Source: Lycorma delicatula (Eukaryota; Arthropoda; Insecta; Hemiptera; Fulgoridae). From it: a stretch of DNA of 64,000 nucleotides. Position 1 is the first letter of the stretch. Every line of letters starts with the position of its first letter. Of this stretch, positions 33,402 to 45,229 are shown in pieces. The DNA is taken from NCBI RefSeq assembly GCF_047948215.1, contig NC_134465.1, positions 54,137,341 through 54,201,340 of the forward strand, written 5' to 3'. The position numbers were made by a program, and so were the translations under genes. Below the pieces are notes generated by a model. It did not search any database. It saw only the letters and a list, made by a program, of their open reading frames with translations, and was not told the DNA's origin.

Positions 33402-34707
33402 CGAGGGTTACTATTTTTTCAAGGTCCAACAAAATAAAAACCTGCGCAAAAATCGGATGAACCTTTGCGCATATGTGTTGCGCAGCGTCTCTAGTATGGC
33501 CTTCAATCATGCCTCGTCACTTAGTTTAATTCTGAACACGCTACCACGTAAACATGTCTACAATAATAGCATCTCCCGCCAAGTGTAAGTGCGTTTGGTA
33601 ATTTGATTTCTTCAGGCTGAGGGGTGTAATGCAGCTGAAATTCATCGACGAATAAGTAATGTGTACGGTGAAACTTCAATGAGTGACAGCAAAGTGTGAC
33701 AATGGTGCAGGAACTTTAAAGCAGGACTTACAGATTTTCATGATGCAGGCATTCAGGGAAGGAAGCGAGTGTCAACCGATGATCTCGTTGAACAAGTGGA
33801 TGAGGCAATTCGGGAAAATCGTCGGTTCACAATTTCTGTATTGAATGATTCGTTTCTTGAAATTTCAAGGTCAGCTCTCTACACCATTGTGAGTGAGAGA
33901 CTTCAGTACCGCAAACTGTGTGCGAGATGGGTTCCCAAGATGCTGTTCAACCATCACAAAACAATGAGAATGGACGCCTCCCTAACGTTTCTCCAGCGCT
34001 ACCTCAATGAAGGAACATAATTGTCACAGGGAACGAGACACGGGTCCATTTTGAAACTGAAGAAACAAAATAACAATCCAAACAGTGGATGCATTCTCAT
34101 TCTCCCAGTAAACCAAATAAGTTCAAGCGAACCTTCTCCAGCAGAAAGTGTATGGCTACTATGTTCTGGGACCGGAATGGAGTTCTCTTGGTGGAATTCA
34201 TGGAACGTGGCACGACGATCACTGCAGCCTCGTACTGCGTGACACTTCAACGTCTACGAAGGGCAATTCAGAATAAGCGGAGAGGAATGTTGTCATCAGG
34301 CAATGTCTTTCTCCACGACAATGCTCGGCCGCACACTGCAGCTGTAATAAAGAAGCTCCTGCAGCGTTTTCGTTGGGAAGTGTTTGATCACCCACCATAC
34401 AGCCCGGACTTGGCCCCATCCATTCACCTCTTTGCTCACATGAAACGCTGGCTAGGAGGACAACATTTTGGCACAGACATCGAGCTGCAGACCAGCATAG
34501 AAACATGGCTAAAAACACAGGCGGCTCCGTTCTATGACGAGGGTATTGGAAAGTTGGTACCACGCTACGAAAAATGTGTAAATCAGAGTGGCGATTATGT
34601 AGAGAAATAGCGTAACTATGTAAGTACTTGTTACAAATAACAAATTTTTTATTTTCACTGTGGTTTTAATTTCGTGACTGATCGGACCTTGAAAAAAATA
34701 ACCCTCG
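33402..34707 (+). mobile_element. Mariner transposon, complete ends, dead transposase
   Basis: TIRs CGAGGGTTACTATTTTTTCA (left) and CGAGGGTTATTTTTTTCAAG (right, inverted) both continue into AAGGTCC. The element is 1306 bp, flanked by TA at 33400-33401 and 34708-34709. The transposase covers the HTH region (CNAAEIHRRISNVYGETSMS, about 33630), DDLVEQVDEAIRENRRFTIS, RKLCARWVPKML, FWDRNGVLLVEFMERGTTIT, NVFLHDNARPHTAAV (second Asp intact) and the C-terminal YDEGIGKLVPRYEKCVNQSG. In the first motif 'TGDE' reads TGNE with stop codons around it, and in the third 'PSDYHLF' reads PSIHLF, so two of three catalytic Asp are lost. Confidence 0.92.
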
Positions 34708-34784
34708 TATATTATTTTATAGCAATATTTTTGTTTGTTAGATCAATAGTATAAGTGTTTATTTGTTTTTCGTTCTGTTTGGCC

Positions 34785-34906
34785 CTGTGACCATACCTAT
34801 AGCACTTAAAACAATGCTGGACATCAAAGTAGTCCTTAACTCGACTAGAAGAGAAGTCTATAAACAAACCCGCTCTCGTTAGTGAAGCTGTAAATCCAAT
34901 AAGTAG
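34785..34906 (-). mobile_element. Inverted fragment of an R1-like LINE gag (zinc knuckle)
   Basis: On the - strand: HLLIGFTASLTRAGLFIDFS then SSRVKDYFDVQHCFKCYRYG and HRAKQ. The CFKCYRYGHRAK motif is the first CCHC zinc knuckle of ORF1 in R1-type retrotransposons. The same segment occurs on the + strand at 35248-35372, about 85% identical. Confidence 0.75.
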
Positions 34907-35560
34907 ATGACGGACGAATTTCAGGTGGTCCTTAAACAAAAGAGGTCAATCTTGAAGATTTGTAATATTGAAGAAACAATAAAGGGGTTAGTCGTCATTG
35001 CTGAGGACAAGGAAACCATTAAAGTTATTTCTGACTCTCTAAAGGTCAGTAACATTGATATGAAAATCGACCCTAAGAACAAAAGGCGCCCATGAATCAT
35101 TGTTTATGAAATAGATCGGCGACTATCTGAGGATGAGTTGATGATTCTCATTAGAGAGCAGAATACTCAGATGGATGTCAGTTATTAGTTAAATCGGGTA
35201 GGCACAAGGCACAGCACTAACATGGTATTTTCGGGGTAAGTAATACTTTCTTTAACAGCTTCACTAAGGAGAGCGGGGGGGTGTTTTATAGTCTTCTAGT
35301 CGAGTTAAGGAATATCTAAATGTCCAGTGTTTTTAAGTGTTGTAGGAATGGTCACAGGGCTAAGTTCTGAAATTATCCTGCAATATGTGCTCATTGTGGT
35401 AACAAGGTGCACAAGCATGGCAAGTGCCCTAAGGAGTCAGAGGGTCTGAGGTGCATTAATTACAAGTACTCCCAAAAAGGCCCTTTCAATACAAGCATTA
35501 CAAGCACCCTTTCAATAGTAAAGAATATGGACACTATCTAGCTGTTAGAATGTATTAAAA
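34907..35560 (+). mobile_element. R1-like LINE ORF1 (gag) remnant
   Basis: The + strand reads FQVVLKQKRSILKICNIEET, VVIAEDKETIKVISDSLKVS, a stop, then IVYEIDRRLSEDELMILIRE (typical 'RV.I.DV...L....I...I..QN' of R1/LOA gag). Zinc knuckles follow: CFKC..NGHRAK, CAHCGNKVHKHGKCPKE and CINYK. Several stops and frameshifts are present. It is followed within 20 bp by ORF2, as expected for R1-type elements. Confidence 0.75.
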
Positions 35561-35571
35561 CTCAGTATTTA

Positions 35572-37890
35572 ATGGTTAGATTTGGTCTGTTAAATGTACA
35601 GAGTGCCTACATTGTTCAAAATGAGGTTGGTGAGATAGTGCTGTGTCGAGGATTGGATATCATTCTGTTACAGCATCCATACATTATATCTGGTGAACGG
35701 CCAGGTTTTTCTCATTGGAAAAGGTTTTATTTTGGTTCAGATAGTATGTGTGCTGTTTTGTGTAGAAGAGAGGTTGATTGTGTCTTCATTCAACAACAGC
35801 TGTCAGATAATCATCACGCTGTAGTCCATGTGGATGTTCTAAATTTGCATCTGTATGTTGCAAGTTCATATTTTCAGTATAGAGATTCTGCTGATCGTCA
35901 TCTTGATGTCTGGAATAATTTCCTTCGATTCTCTGATACTAGTCCAATGCTTATTAGAGTGGATGTGTAGGCTAAGTCACTTTTGTGGCAGAGTGGTTTC
36001 ACTGATGTTGGCAATGAAATAGTAGAGGGCTTCTTACCCCAGCATGGTCTTCAGATATTTAATGTACTTGGGGAGTTGTCCACCTACGCAGGTAATGTAG
36101 ATGGGCGACAGTTGCTTGGAAACACGAACATTGACATTACTTTATTGATGGTAAGTATAGCCTCCCACTTGGAAAGCAGTTGATGATTGCGGAGGTAGTT
36201 CATCAATTGATTCTTTATGAGATTGCTGATAGTTTGAGTGAGCATTACCAATGTTATGTTCCGATTCAGCAGGGTCGTTTTCTGTATGGGCATGTGGACT
36301 GGAAAAAATTTGTTGATTTTCTTTTGCCCGGACTTCGAGTTTTGGATCTGAATCTGGAGGTTCTGGATTTGGAGGACCAGGGAGTGAGTCTGTTAGCGGT
36401 TTTTATTGACGCCGCCAAAAATTCAATTCCCTGCAGTTCTTGTCGAGAAAGGCTTGCTCCATGGTAAAGCAGGGAAGGGATTGTCAGCTTTGAAACAGGC
36501 TGTCAATCGTTTGTGGAGAGCTTCTCAACATGAGGGTGATCCAGCACAGCAGGCAGTTCTTGTGAATAAATATATTTATATAAATATATCTACGATCTGT
36601 ATATAGATCGTAGATCTCAATATTTTTGCAAATAGATTCCTGGTGTTCTTTTGTGCATGAGCAAGGTAACAAGGATCCCTGGGGAATTGTCTATATGGTG
36701 GTATTGGGGCATAAACATAAGAATGTCTGTCTGCCCTCCCAAGCCAGTTTGGCATAATTTCAGACATGTCTGAAATTTTATGTAAATTACTTGACGACTT
36801 ACTGCCTGACCACAGTGAAGCTGGAGAAACCGCATACATCTGCGGGTGCGGCGTGAGGTTGCACAGTTTTGTGGGGGGTGCCATGTCCTTGAAGGTAACT
36901 GATGCTGAAGTGCGTCAAGTTATCTGCAGTTTAGGTAGGGGCAAGGCCCCAGGCTTTGATGGAATAACGGCAGAGCTCCTTGTTCGCTCTGCTGGGATTA
37001 GTGTTAACAAATGACTGTTTGTTAACAGTTTTCTTAACACATGCATGTTTAACAAATGACTGTTTAGAGGATACTTCCCAGTACATTGGAAGAGGGGTAT
37101 TGCTAAATTGTTGTTAAAAGGAGGCGACAAGTATCCTGTTGTTACTTGGTCATATAGGCACTTATGTTGCTGCTGGTTATTGGTAAGGACTTCGAAAAGG
37201 TTCTGTATCTGCGTATAAATGAGAGACTGGTTTCACAAAGCTTATTGATGGAAAATCAGTACGTGTTTCATCCCAGAAAGGATACTGAGGATGCCATAAT
37301 CTATGTGATGAGTGTGGTAAGAGCTAACAAGGAGGAATATGTCCTTGGAATTTATCTTGGACTTCTACGGTGCATTTAATAACCTGTGGTGGCCTTATGT
37401 CGTTTATCAATTACAAAAGAGACAATGCACTGATAGTAAACTGCGAGTAATGCAAAGTTACTTCAGACATCATGATGTGCTGCTCCACGAGGGCAGTCAT
37501 AACATAGGTAATACACTGTACAAGGGTTGTCCTCAGGGCAGTGTGTTGGGTCCATTGTTGTGGGTGGTGGAGTTTGATTCCCTTCTGCAGCTGAGATTGC
37601 CCGAAGGGTGTTTCATTGTGGTTTTTGCCAACAATGGGCTCCTACTGGTCGAAGGAAGCTCATGGATAGAGGTTGAGTTCTGAGCCACCCAGGCATGCAG
37701 GATATTTGAGTTGTGGGGGGGTCATCAAGATAAGATGACGTTCAGCCCAGAGAAGACCAAGATGATGCTTCTTAAAGGCCGTTTAGCAATGAGGCGTCAG
37801 GATCATGTTTCGATGTCAGGCCTTCATATTAATCATGTTCAAATTCAAAAGTACCTCGAGGTGTTTCTTGATGAGAAATTGTAGTTCAAG
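35572..37890 (+). mobile_element. R1-like LINE ORF2 (endonuclease and reverse transcriptase), decayed
   Basis: The endonuclease N-terminus is MVRFGLLNVQSAYIVQNEVG, then DIILLQHPYI and VHVDVLNLHLYVASSYF. After a stop come FLPQHGLQIFN and NTNIDITLL ('G.SNIDVTL'). Reverse transcriptase pieces are GNKDPWGIVYMVV (36660), GRGKAPGFDGITAELL (36930), FEKVLYLRINERLVSQSLLM and TLYKGCPQGSVLGPLLWV (37520). The catalytic box is changed from FADD to FANN (37625-37640), then MTFSPEKTKMMLLKG. At least five frame breaks. Relatively GC-rich compared with flanks. The finger domain is contiguous across 36560-36770 despite AT-rich noise. Confidence 0.85.
36588..36615. repeat. 11-bp palindrome inside the R1-like ORF2
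   Basis: ATCTACGATCT (36588-36598) and AGATCGTAGAT (36605-36615), loop gtatat. Confidence 0.9.
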
Positions 37891-38561
37891 ACCGTAATTA
37901 CATTGTTTCATTGTGGGGATCGTGAGAATTGACATCTTTTCAGTGTACTTGTGTTTTTCCTCATAAGTCATAAGGCAAGATACTGCAAGAAAGTGATGTC
38001 AGTGAAGTAAACAAGGACTTGGAAATTTTTTCCTTGTTGACGATTGGAAGTGGACGGAATTATTCTTAGTCCCAGCCTTGTTAGTAGGGGGAATTTCGTT
38101 ATTAGGGGGAATTCCTTAGTAAGGGGAATTCTCCTCTATACCTTTTCCACTAAACTTGAATCCCTGTGTTTCTATGCATTTTGGATCATTTCCCATTTTT
38201 TGGTGGTTGCTCTGAAATTTACCCTTCCACCTCTCCACCAAAATTTTTTATCCCATTTCTGGATACATACATTTTACCTCCTCCCACTGAAAACAGTTGT
38301 AAGATATCCAAAACTTGGTTTTTGGTTCCTGAAAAGACTGTCATAAATGAAGTCAGTTTCCTTAACTGACTGAACAATGGAGAGGTGTAGATCATTGCCA
38401 CTTGTGGAGGCAGCAGAACAAAGCACTTTAAGGGCTACAACAGTTGCCAAGTCAAAGAAAACAGAACAAAAGCATGGAAAAAACTATCAAGGCCGATGAC
38501 CTCGGAGGAAGAAGAACATCACTGGAGAACTCACCTTACTCTATCTGTATTCATATTATAA
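37891..38561. other. Sequence between the R1-like LINE and SINE
   Basis: No coding sequence recognised. Three imperfect short repeats of 'tagtagggggaattt' type at 38088-38135. Possibly the 3' untranslated end of the LINE. Confidence 0.4.
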
Positions 38562-38790
38562 GGTTCAAGAACTAGTAAAGGTAGTTAGTTACTTTCATAC
38601 GGATTTGAATACTAGATTGTGGATACTGGTGTTTTTGGTGGTTGGGTTTCAATTAACCACACATCTCAGGAATGGTCAACCTGAGACTGTACAAGACTAC
38701 ACTTCATTTACACTCATATACATCATCCTCATTAATCCTCTGAAGTAATACCTTACGGTGGTTTTGAAGGCTAAACAAAAAAAAATAAAA
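38562..38790 (+). repeat. SINE S1 family copy, head truncated at the B box
   Basis: Starts gttcaagaactagtaaaggt, body ttgggtttcaattaaccaca and acctgagactgtacaagact, tail ttttgaaggctaaac followed by A9. Lies between the R1-like LINE and the - strand gene's 3' end. Confidence 0.85.
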
Positions 38791-39225
38791 GAGAAGATTT
38801 TTCAAATGACTTGGTAATTTAAAAATCGTAATTGATACATAATAACTGTATACATAACAACATAACTAATTATTTTGAATAAATTTATTACTTGAAAAAC
38901 AGATTTTATTCAAAAAAATCCAGTACACATATATGTTTATAAATCTTTTTATTACAAAATATATACATTCACAAATAAATATAATAAACAATTATTGCTG
39001 TTGTATACGAGTATAATATACATAAATGTATATAAAAGAAATATAAGAATTAAATTACATGAATTTTCTTGATTAAATGATGATTAATTGTTTTTTTATT
39101 CCAGGTTCTGATTAAGACAGTAATAGATAAAATATTTAAAGTTCTTTATCAAGAACTTTAAATAATTTAAAGTTCTTTATCAAGAACTTTAAATATTTAT
39201 CAAGTCCTTAAGACTCAAGACTTTA
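38791..39225 (-). other. Presumed 3'UTR and intergenic space of the - strand gene
   Basis: Complements of AATAAA (tttatt) occur at several places, for example near 38905 and 38947. The duplicated hairpin at 39142-39193 lies close to the stop codon. The cleavage site is not identifiable. Confidence 0.4.
39142..39193. repeat. Duplicated hairpin near the - strand gene's 3' end
   Basis: aaagttctttatcaagaact-tt occurs twice, about 28 bp apart; each copy is a 9-bp palindrome (aaagttctt/aagaacttt, 4-nt loop). It lies 30-80 bp past the stop codon, so it would be in the 3'UTR. Confidence 0.85.
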
Positions 39226-39525
39226 TCAAGTCCTTTGTGATGTATCATCGTGTTGTGGTTGTGGTTGTGGTAATGGCAAAGGGGGAGTTGGAAGCAGTGG
39301 CGGCTGCTGTTGTAAAGATTGATTTTGTTGTTGTGTTTGGTGTTGCTGTAAGTGATGTGTTGTTACTTGAACGTTGCTTATTGGTCTTTGTTGATAATTT
39401 GTATTGGATGAAACAGACATTCTAATTTCATGTCCTAAATTGACTTGCTGTACATCATTTTCCACAATCATATCTGATATTGGATTACCTGTGGTTGCAG
39501 CACTTTGTGCCAAAGCAAGTGCAAA
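39226..39525 (-). CDS. Terminal exon of unidentified Gln/Pro-rich nuclear-type protein
   Basis: On the - strand the acceptor AG is at 39527-39526, preceded by tttttattta; the exon enters in phase 0 and runs to TGA at 39228-39226. It encodes about 99 residues: FALALAQSAATTGNPISDM, an acidic stretch (IVENDVQQVNLGHEIRMSV), then a low-complexity tail rich in Gln, His and Pro (HHLQQHQTQQQNQSLQQQPP, LPLPQPQPQ) ending HDDTSQRT. Such tails are common in transcription and chromatin cofactors, but I do not recognise the family. The two upstream exons join it in frame. Confidence 0.75.
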   Translation of the reverse strand, partial: FALALAQSAATTGNPISDMIVENDVQQVNLGHEIRMSVSSNTNYQQRPISNVQVTTHHLQQHQTQQQNQSLQQQPPLLPTPPLPLPQPQPQHDDTSQRT

Positions 39526-41586
39526 CTGTAAATAAAAAAACGGTTTAAAAAATGAATTACTTGGTTGGTAAATGAGTAAGTTATGTAATGAATTTTTAAA
39601 AATAAATGAAATCAGTTTTCTAACAAACTTAGTTTGATGAGATAAATGTGAAGTGCAATCTTTAATAATTGTATTAGCTTATAAAATTATAAACAGTTAA
39701 CTAATTCAGATGTGATCTCCCTTATCTTTGAAACAGTTCCTTCCAACATCAATTTAATGATTTACATACTTGTGTCATACCTCAAATTCACACATTAGTA
39801 TCCAGTTGTTTCATCTGTTGAAATTCAGCCAGAATCAACTTTTTTACCAAAGCCTGCCTCTTAACTTTAGAAACATTAGAAAATTAACAAAAATAATTTA
39901 ATATGCAAGATAGATATTTTATGATGCTATTAAAAACACTTTCCTTCTGTTTTGAGTTTATGGTTGTAGAAATTTTTTTAAAGTACCTTTTTTTTAAGTA
40001 ACACATTAGTAACTTTATTAATGTAACTTTAATAACTGTAACACATTAGTGTTACAGTTACTGTTCCCCGACAATTAATGTCTTAGGCAAAAAATTTCCT
40101 TAAGTAGCTCGTATTAATGTCAGTATAACAAAATTGATTGCATTATGAAGAGAAACAAATTTCTAGGTTAGTGTACCCTTAATGTAAAAACGTTATTAGC
40201 TCTTGTTTGCTTAATTTGCCTATACAAGTGTATACAAGTGCCTTTCCTTATTAAGCCTCCTTAAGCCTCAAAGACTTCTACTGGGATGATTACTGTTTGA
40301 TCTCAAAGTAATGAAATAAAAAGTTAACCCTTGAAAAGTTAAAAATGTAACCCATAAAATGTTAGCAGGTGACAGGAGGCAACTTGATATTGATGCAACT
40401 TATCTTCCTTTAGAATTTAGGACAATTAATGGGATTGACGTCAATGTACTACATTAAAATCAGGATAGAGTTATCATAAATTTATCGATGCACATTATAA
40501 GTTTCTCTAGATCAAATTTTGCAAGTTCAATTCAAACATTTTTGTTCCTATAAATACTTTTAGAAGTTAAATAGCTTCACAGCAATGGGTACTGATGCAT
40601 AAACTTATTCTCTTAAGAATAATCATTATAGTAAAAGACTTCAAATTGTGGAGGTCATTTATGTGCTATTTCAAATAACACTGTGTAGAAAATTTTAGTT
40701 ATTTGATAAAATCTATTCAATAGATTTTATATATATATTGTTTAGTTCATTTTTGTGTCAATTGAAATTAATATTTTTTCAGTGGTTGTGAAAAAAATAA
40801 TAACACTATTGGTCAATAAAGAATTTCTGTAAGATTTCCTAATTTTCCACTACCAAGTTGTCAACATTCACTTAAACAGAGTATAAAATTTGAAATTATT
40901 GGAGCTATTTCAAATGCTTCAAATCAGGTAAGCCTAGAAATATTTGCACTTTTGAAAACAACTCATTACAGGGATATTAGTAAAAAAAATCATCAAATTT
41001 CAACCAGACAGATTTTTGTTATACTGGAAATATCTGGAACAAATTTATGAAAAATTCTAAAGGAATTGAAGTTTGTTATTGAGGAAGATTATTTTGTGTA
41101 CTTCATGATGATGATGGTTTTGACAGAAAAGTGGAATCTTTTTGGAGGATTGTGAAAATAGTGCCCTATTTCACTAGTTTGGTGATATGCTCTAAAGAAG
41201 GATGCTTCAAGTTGAATGGTATAGTAAACAAACTGCCACAGTTGAGGATGAGTTGAACAAATTTAGATTCTACAGTAGATGATATAGTAGAGTGTTTTAT
41301 GATAATGAAAAATTTCAAGCATTATGCAGAAGAAACTAAATGTTTGAAGTTGGACCACAAAAAAGTAATGGAACCTTATTTCTTTGACAGAAATGCAGCA
41401 GCTGATTTGTTACTTTGATCAAACTTTTCCTGAATAGATAGAATGCCAAGGAACAACTGAGCATTCATACTGATATATTTGGTATCTTGTGATGTTTTGT
41501 TCTGGAGAATTGTCAAAGATATGGAATTTTATTCAAATCCAAATGACAACCAACTCAAGTTGTCGATTGAAAATTTAGTTAGCTTA

Positions 41587-42030
41587 CTCAAAAACGATTA
41601 GCTGTAAGATGCTGATCTCTTTTGATTGCAATCGTCTGAACTAAAAATGCCCAAAATTCAATTTTTTTTGGATTTTGGACTTTTACTTAACTGCAATAAT
41701 AAGCCTGATTGAGAGCTTTCAATGATATATCATAAGTCGTACTTATTTTCACTGGTTTCAGAACTATAGCAAAATAAAATTTTAATTAATGAAATAATTG
41801 GATCTTGCAAGGGGAAGGCACATCGGTTCATTTTAACTTTTTTTAATTTAAGTATATTAAGTTATTAATAATTATTAACCTCTGATTGTAAAATAAAATT
41901 TACTATAAATAATAATTCAATAAAAAAAATATGAAAAAATATCAGAAGTTGTTAATGAAATAAAAAGGTTATGTACTTTTTATTTAAAAAAAAAAGTGTA
42001 TATGTAATTTAATGGGTTTACAAGGAAGTC
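41587..42030. mobile_element. 13-bp-TIR element family, copy 2 (5' truncated)
   Basis: Shares with 1927-2557: cttaactgcaataata, atatatcataagt, aaaattttaattaatgaaat, aaggggaaggcacatc, ttattaataattattaacct and the 3' end tttacaaggaagtcatgtgg. The first ~190 bp of copy 1 is missing. Lies in the last intron of the - strand gene. Confidence 0.8.
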
Positions 42031-42551
42031 ATGTGGTGTCCACACTGATCTCTATAAAACTGGATAGGAGGGGATCTCCTATCCAATAAATGGGATGTAT
42101 TGGAATTGGTAAAATTTGAAGCATAAACAAGCACCACTAAATGAGTGGTAAAACTAAATAAAATGAAATGGCGCATGCGCAGAGATATGTGTCGGAGTAG
42201 GAATAAAACCATGTTTTAAACCAATGCAGTAGAAGTGTTCTGATTTTGTGTTTTGAATAAAGTAACCTATTTTTATTGCATTTAAAAACAATTGATTGCG
42301 ATTGTAAAATTCATGCGGAAGTGTGTGTTTTGTAAAATAAAAGATATGAAATTGGACACTGTATCTTTCTTTAAGTAAGTACAATGTAAGATTTGAGATT
42401 ATAACAATGTAAGAATTGCAAAACTTGCGTAATTATTATTGTGAATTCATAATAAGTTGTTTTTCGTAAATAATAAAATATATTGATTAAATATACACAG
42501 CAATTTATAAGTTTCTGCCTGGGTTGCGAAAATGACTGTTCTTTTGCTAAT

Positions 42552-42808
42552 CACCGTCAGGTATTACTTCAGAGGATGAATGAGGATGACATGTGTGAGT
42601 GTAAGTGAAGTTTAGTCTTGTACAGTTTCAGGTCATCCATCTGAGATATGTGATTAATTGAAACCCAACTTCCAAAGAACAATGGAATCCACATTCTAGT
42701 AATCAATTCTGTGTAAAAGTAATTGTCTTTACTTAATGTTGGAACTCTCGACTTTGAAATCAGTTAATTTGCAAAGAGGTGTTCACCACTAGACCAACCC
42801 GATGGGTC
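42552..42808 (-). repeat. SINE S1 family copy with tRNA head
   Basis: Tail caccgtcaggtattacttca, body gattaattgaaacccaactt, head region aactctcgactttgaaatca and ggtgttcaccactagaccaa followed by cccgatgggt. The complement ggtctagtggtgaaca is a good A box. Confidence 0.85.
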
Positions 42809-44035
42809 TTGGTTATCTGACTTGAATAAAATAAATGTCCCTACCATCACGATTATAGTCACGCAATGTACAATAATTTTAGTTAGTTCCCAGCCGCTCA
42901 TTCTGCAGCACTAGAGTATGCTTCATTATTGAATACTTAATTGTATTTTACACCATAAGGATTTTACAGTGATATAGAGATCAGTGGGTAACCAAATCAG
43001 ATTTTTATTTTAGCTGCTGTTGGCGCAGAGTGGACCACGGTTGCGCTGGGTGGCTGCACACAGCGCATGGACGATTCATTGGTTTGAACAATTTATACTT
43101 CACAAATGATCATTTGTTCGAATGAATTACACAAGAACGATTTATCCAAAATTATATTTGTGTTTTGGGAATAAAAATGAAAAACAATGGGGTTAGAGCT
43201 GTGTTAAAAAAACACAACTCAAGAAACATCTAAAAGTGTTGAGGATTTTGAAACTTTTCGTTGTAAAAGCTTTTGTTGTGGTAAGCATGCTAAAAATTCA
43301 TAAACTTTATTTTGTTACAGTTGGCTAAAACATTTAACAACATCATGTGTAATGAAACATGAACCATGTTAAGTTTTTCAGCAGGCCATAGGTCCACATT
43401 TTCTAGTAATGATTAAAAAATATTTCTAATTACAGTAGTTACACATTTATCAGATGTGATTTGATTTATAAACCACAAAATGATTTTACTAATATATTTT
43501 TTTTTATTGAAGCCTTCTGGTCAAAAATCAAAACTGTGTATATGGAATGGCATCTTCTGTACAAACTTCAGACCACACCTTTACTGCTTGAATACCGATT
43601 ATGTATATGCTGCATGATAAAATTTTATTATATATGGAGTTTACAAATTTCAAATATATCTCCCTTTTTAAGGCAGATATATTTGCACTGTTAAAAATGG
43701 AGGTCATTAAGCCTTCCCTTAGGAGGAATAGGGAGTAACTATATTTTTAATGTGAAATATAGATTAAATAATATATAGTAATGAAAGAATTGTGATTAGA
43801 GTACGTAATCTAACCAAGTAAAATAGTGTCTATGTTTCGCGGCTCGAAAATCATGTGTAAACCACAAATTAAATGTCAGTTTAATCTTGAAACAAAAATA
43901 TTGCTAATTGAGACAATAAGTAAAAAAATTTTATATTTGTACTATTAAAAATGGAGATCATTGGCTTCCCTTAACAAGGCAAAAAACAGGGGATACCTCA
44001 TATCTCATATGTAAAATATTCTCACAAGTTACTAG

Positions 44036-44077
44036 TCACTTTTAAACATCTTGATGAGACAAGATGTTTAAAAGTGA
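44036..44077. repeat. Perfect 18-bp palindrome
   Basis: TCACTTTTAAACATCTTG (44036-44053) and its exact complement at 44060-44077, 6-nt loop atgaga. Intronic, 187 bp downstream (in gene direction) of the 44264 exon end. Confidence 0.95.
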
Positions 44078-44263
44078 GTATTTGTAATCGAGACAATAAA
44101 AATCATAACTCTGATAATTCTAACCAAAATGGCAGCTCTTTAAACATTCACTGATTCACCTTCACATAATATATCATATGCAGATTATTAACATTAAATA
44201 TTATACGTACATTTTCAGAATAAAACAAGAAATCAACATAATAAATGAGTGTGATATTTTCAC

Positions 44264-44418
44264 CTGGACAGACTCTGTTGTAGGTCGTTTAGTTTCCTTT
44301 AATTCTTTAAAATAGTCTTTAATGATTGTTTCTCGATTTGGACCACGTTTAGCAGAAAAATTAATAAATTTCTTCCTTTTTTTGTTTAATCTGGGATTTG
44401 ATGGAAATGATGTGTTGC
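44264..44418 (-). CDS. Internal exon of the same unidentified - strand gene (basic region)
   Basis: Minus-strand acceptor AG at 44420-44419 (ttgttatag), donor GT at 44263-44262 (GTCCAG|GTGAAA). Length 155: two bases complete an Arg codon from the upstream exon, then 51 codons end in phase 0. The product is strongly basic (LNKKRKKFINFSAKRGPN), followed by RETIIKDYFKELKETKRPT. The KKRKK run is a plausible nuclear localisation signal. Exon status is supported by phase match on both sides and clean splice sites; function unknown. Confidence 0.75.
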
Positions 44419-44548
44419 CTATAACAATTTTTTATGTGAGAATTACATGATTTAAAATCTAAACATCAAGTATACTATGTATCATTAAATTATGTATCAT
44501 TCTACTAAATTCACTTAAAATGCACACACGCTTCTAGTGATGGTGTCT

Positions 44549-44800
44549 CTTTTTCTGTTTAACCTCCAGAACCACCGTAAGGTATTACTTCAGAGGATGA
44601 TATGTATGAATGAGGTGTAGTAGTCCTGTACAGTCTCAGGTCGACTATTCCTGAGATATGTGGTTAATTGAAACCCAACTATCAAAGAACACTGGTATCC
44701 ATAATCTAGTATTCAAATCCGTATAAAAGTTACTGCCTTTAATATGACTTGAACCTAAGAACTCTCAACTCCAAAATCAGCTCATTTATGATGAGTTGGT
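44549..44800 (-). repeat. SINE S1 family copy
   Basis: ctttttctgtttaacctcca, accgtaaggtattacttcag, gatatgtggttaattgaaac, and tagtattcaaatccgtataa; head partly preserved. It lies 131 bp upstream (gene direction) of the 44418 exon start. Confidence 0.85.
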
Positions 44801-45229
44801 TTCCAGTGATGGTATGGCAAAATGCTTTATGACTCAATTGCATCTTTCCACATCTGAGGATAAGCAAAGTTATTCCTTTAGGAATCATATCTTGTAGGTT
44901 CAAGTTTTTAAAGAAATAACCATCTCAAATGTTTGCAATTTCTAAAAATATTTCTGAATTTCTGTAGTAAATAAATTTTTGGGGGAAAAAATGTTCATGA
45001 TAATCAATGCAATTTTATGAATCAGTAATGTTTTGCTACAACTTATTGAAAATTCCTGATCTGCTGAGAGATTGTATGCTGGATAGATATGTGCCGCCTG
45101 AGAGAATCTAGCTTTCCTGTGAGTGAATTTATTTTACTTATCAGTAATTGTTTCAAGGATATATGAAAATTTCATACTACCCACCCTTCTTTCTTATCCT
45201 TAATCCTCCTTAAATCTCCAGTTTTGGCT

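Larger units (their letters stand above)
39526..44263 (-). other. Last intron of the - strand gene
   Basis: Besides the TIR element (41587-42030), one SINE and the 18-bp palindrome, the block 40850-41590 has scattered short open stretches on the + strand (for example CFKLNGIVNKLPQLRMS near 41210, VMEPYFFDRNAAADLL near 41370). It is probably another decayed transposon I cannot classify. 39526-40850 and 42809-44035 hold nothing recognised. Confidence 0.45.

Noticed and set aside
33999..34563. Minus-strand ORFs of 83 and 114 codons
   Set aside because: They overlap the mariner transposase on the + strand, whose motifs and TIRs are unambiguous; the - strand frames are shadows.
39142..39193. Hairpin pair as a bacterial-type terminator or CRISPR repeat
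   Set aside because: Eukaryotic context, only two units, no spacer array.
39237..39425. Plus-strand valine-rich ORF
   Set aside because: It is the antisense shadow of the Gln/Pro-rich terminal exon on the - strand.
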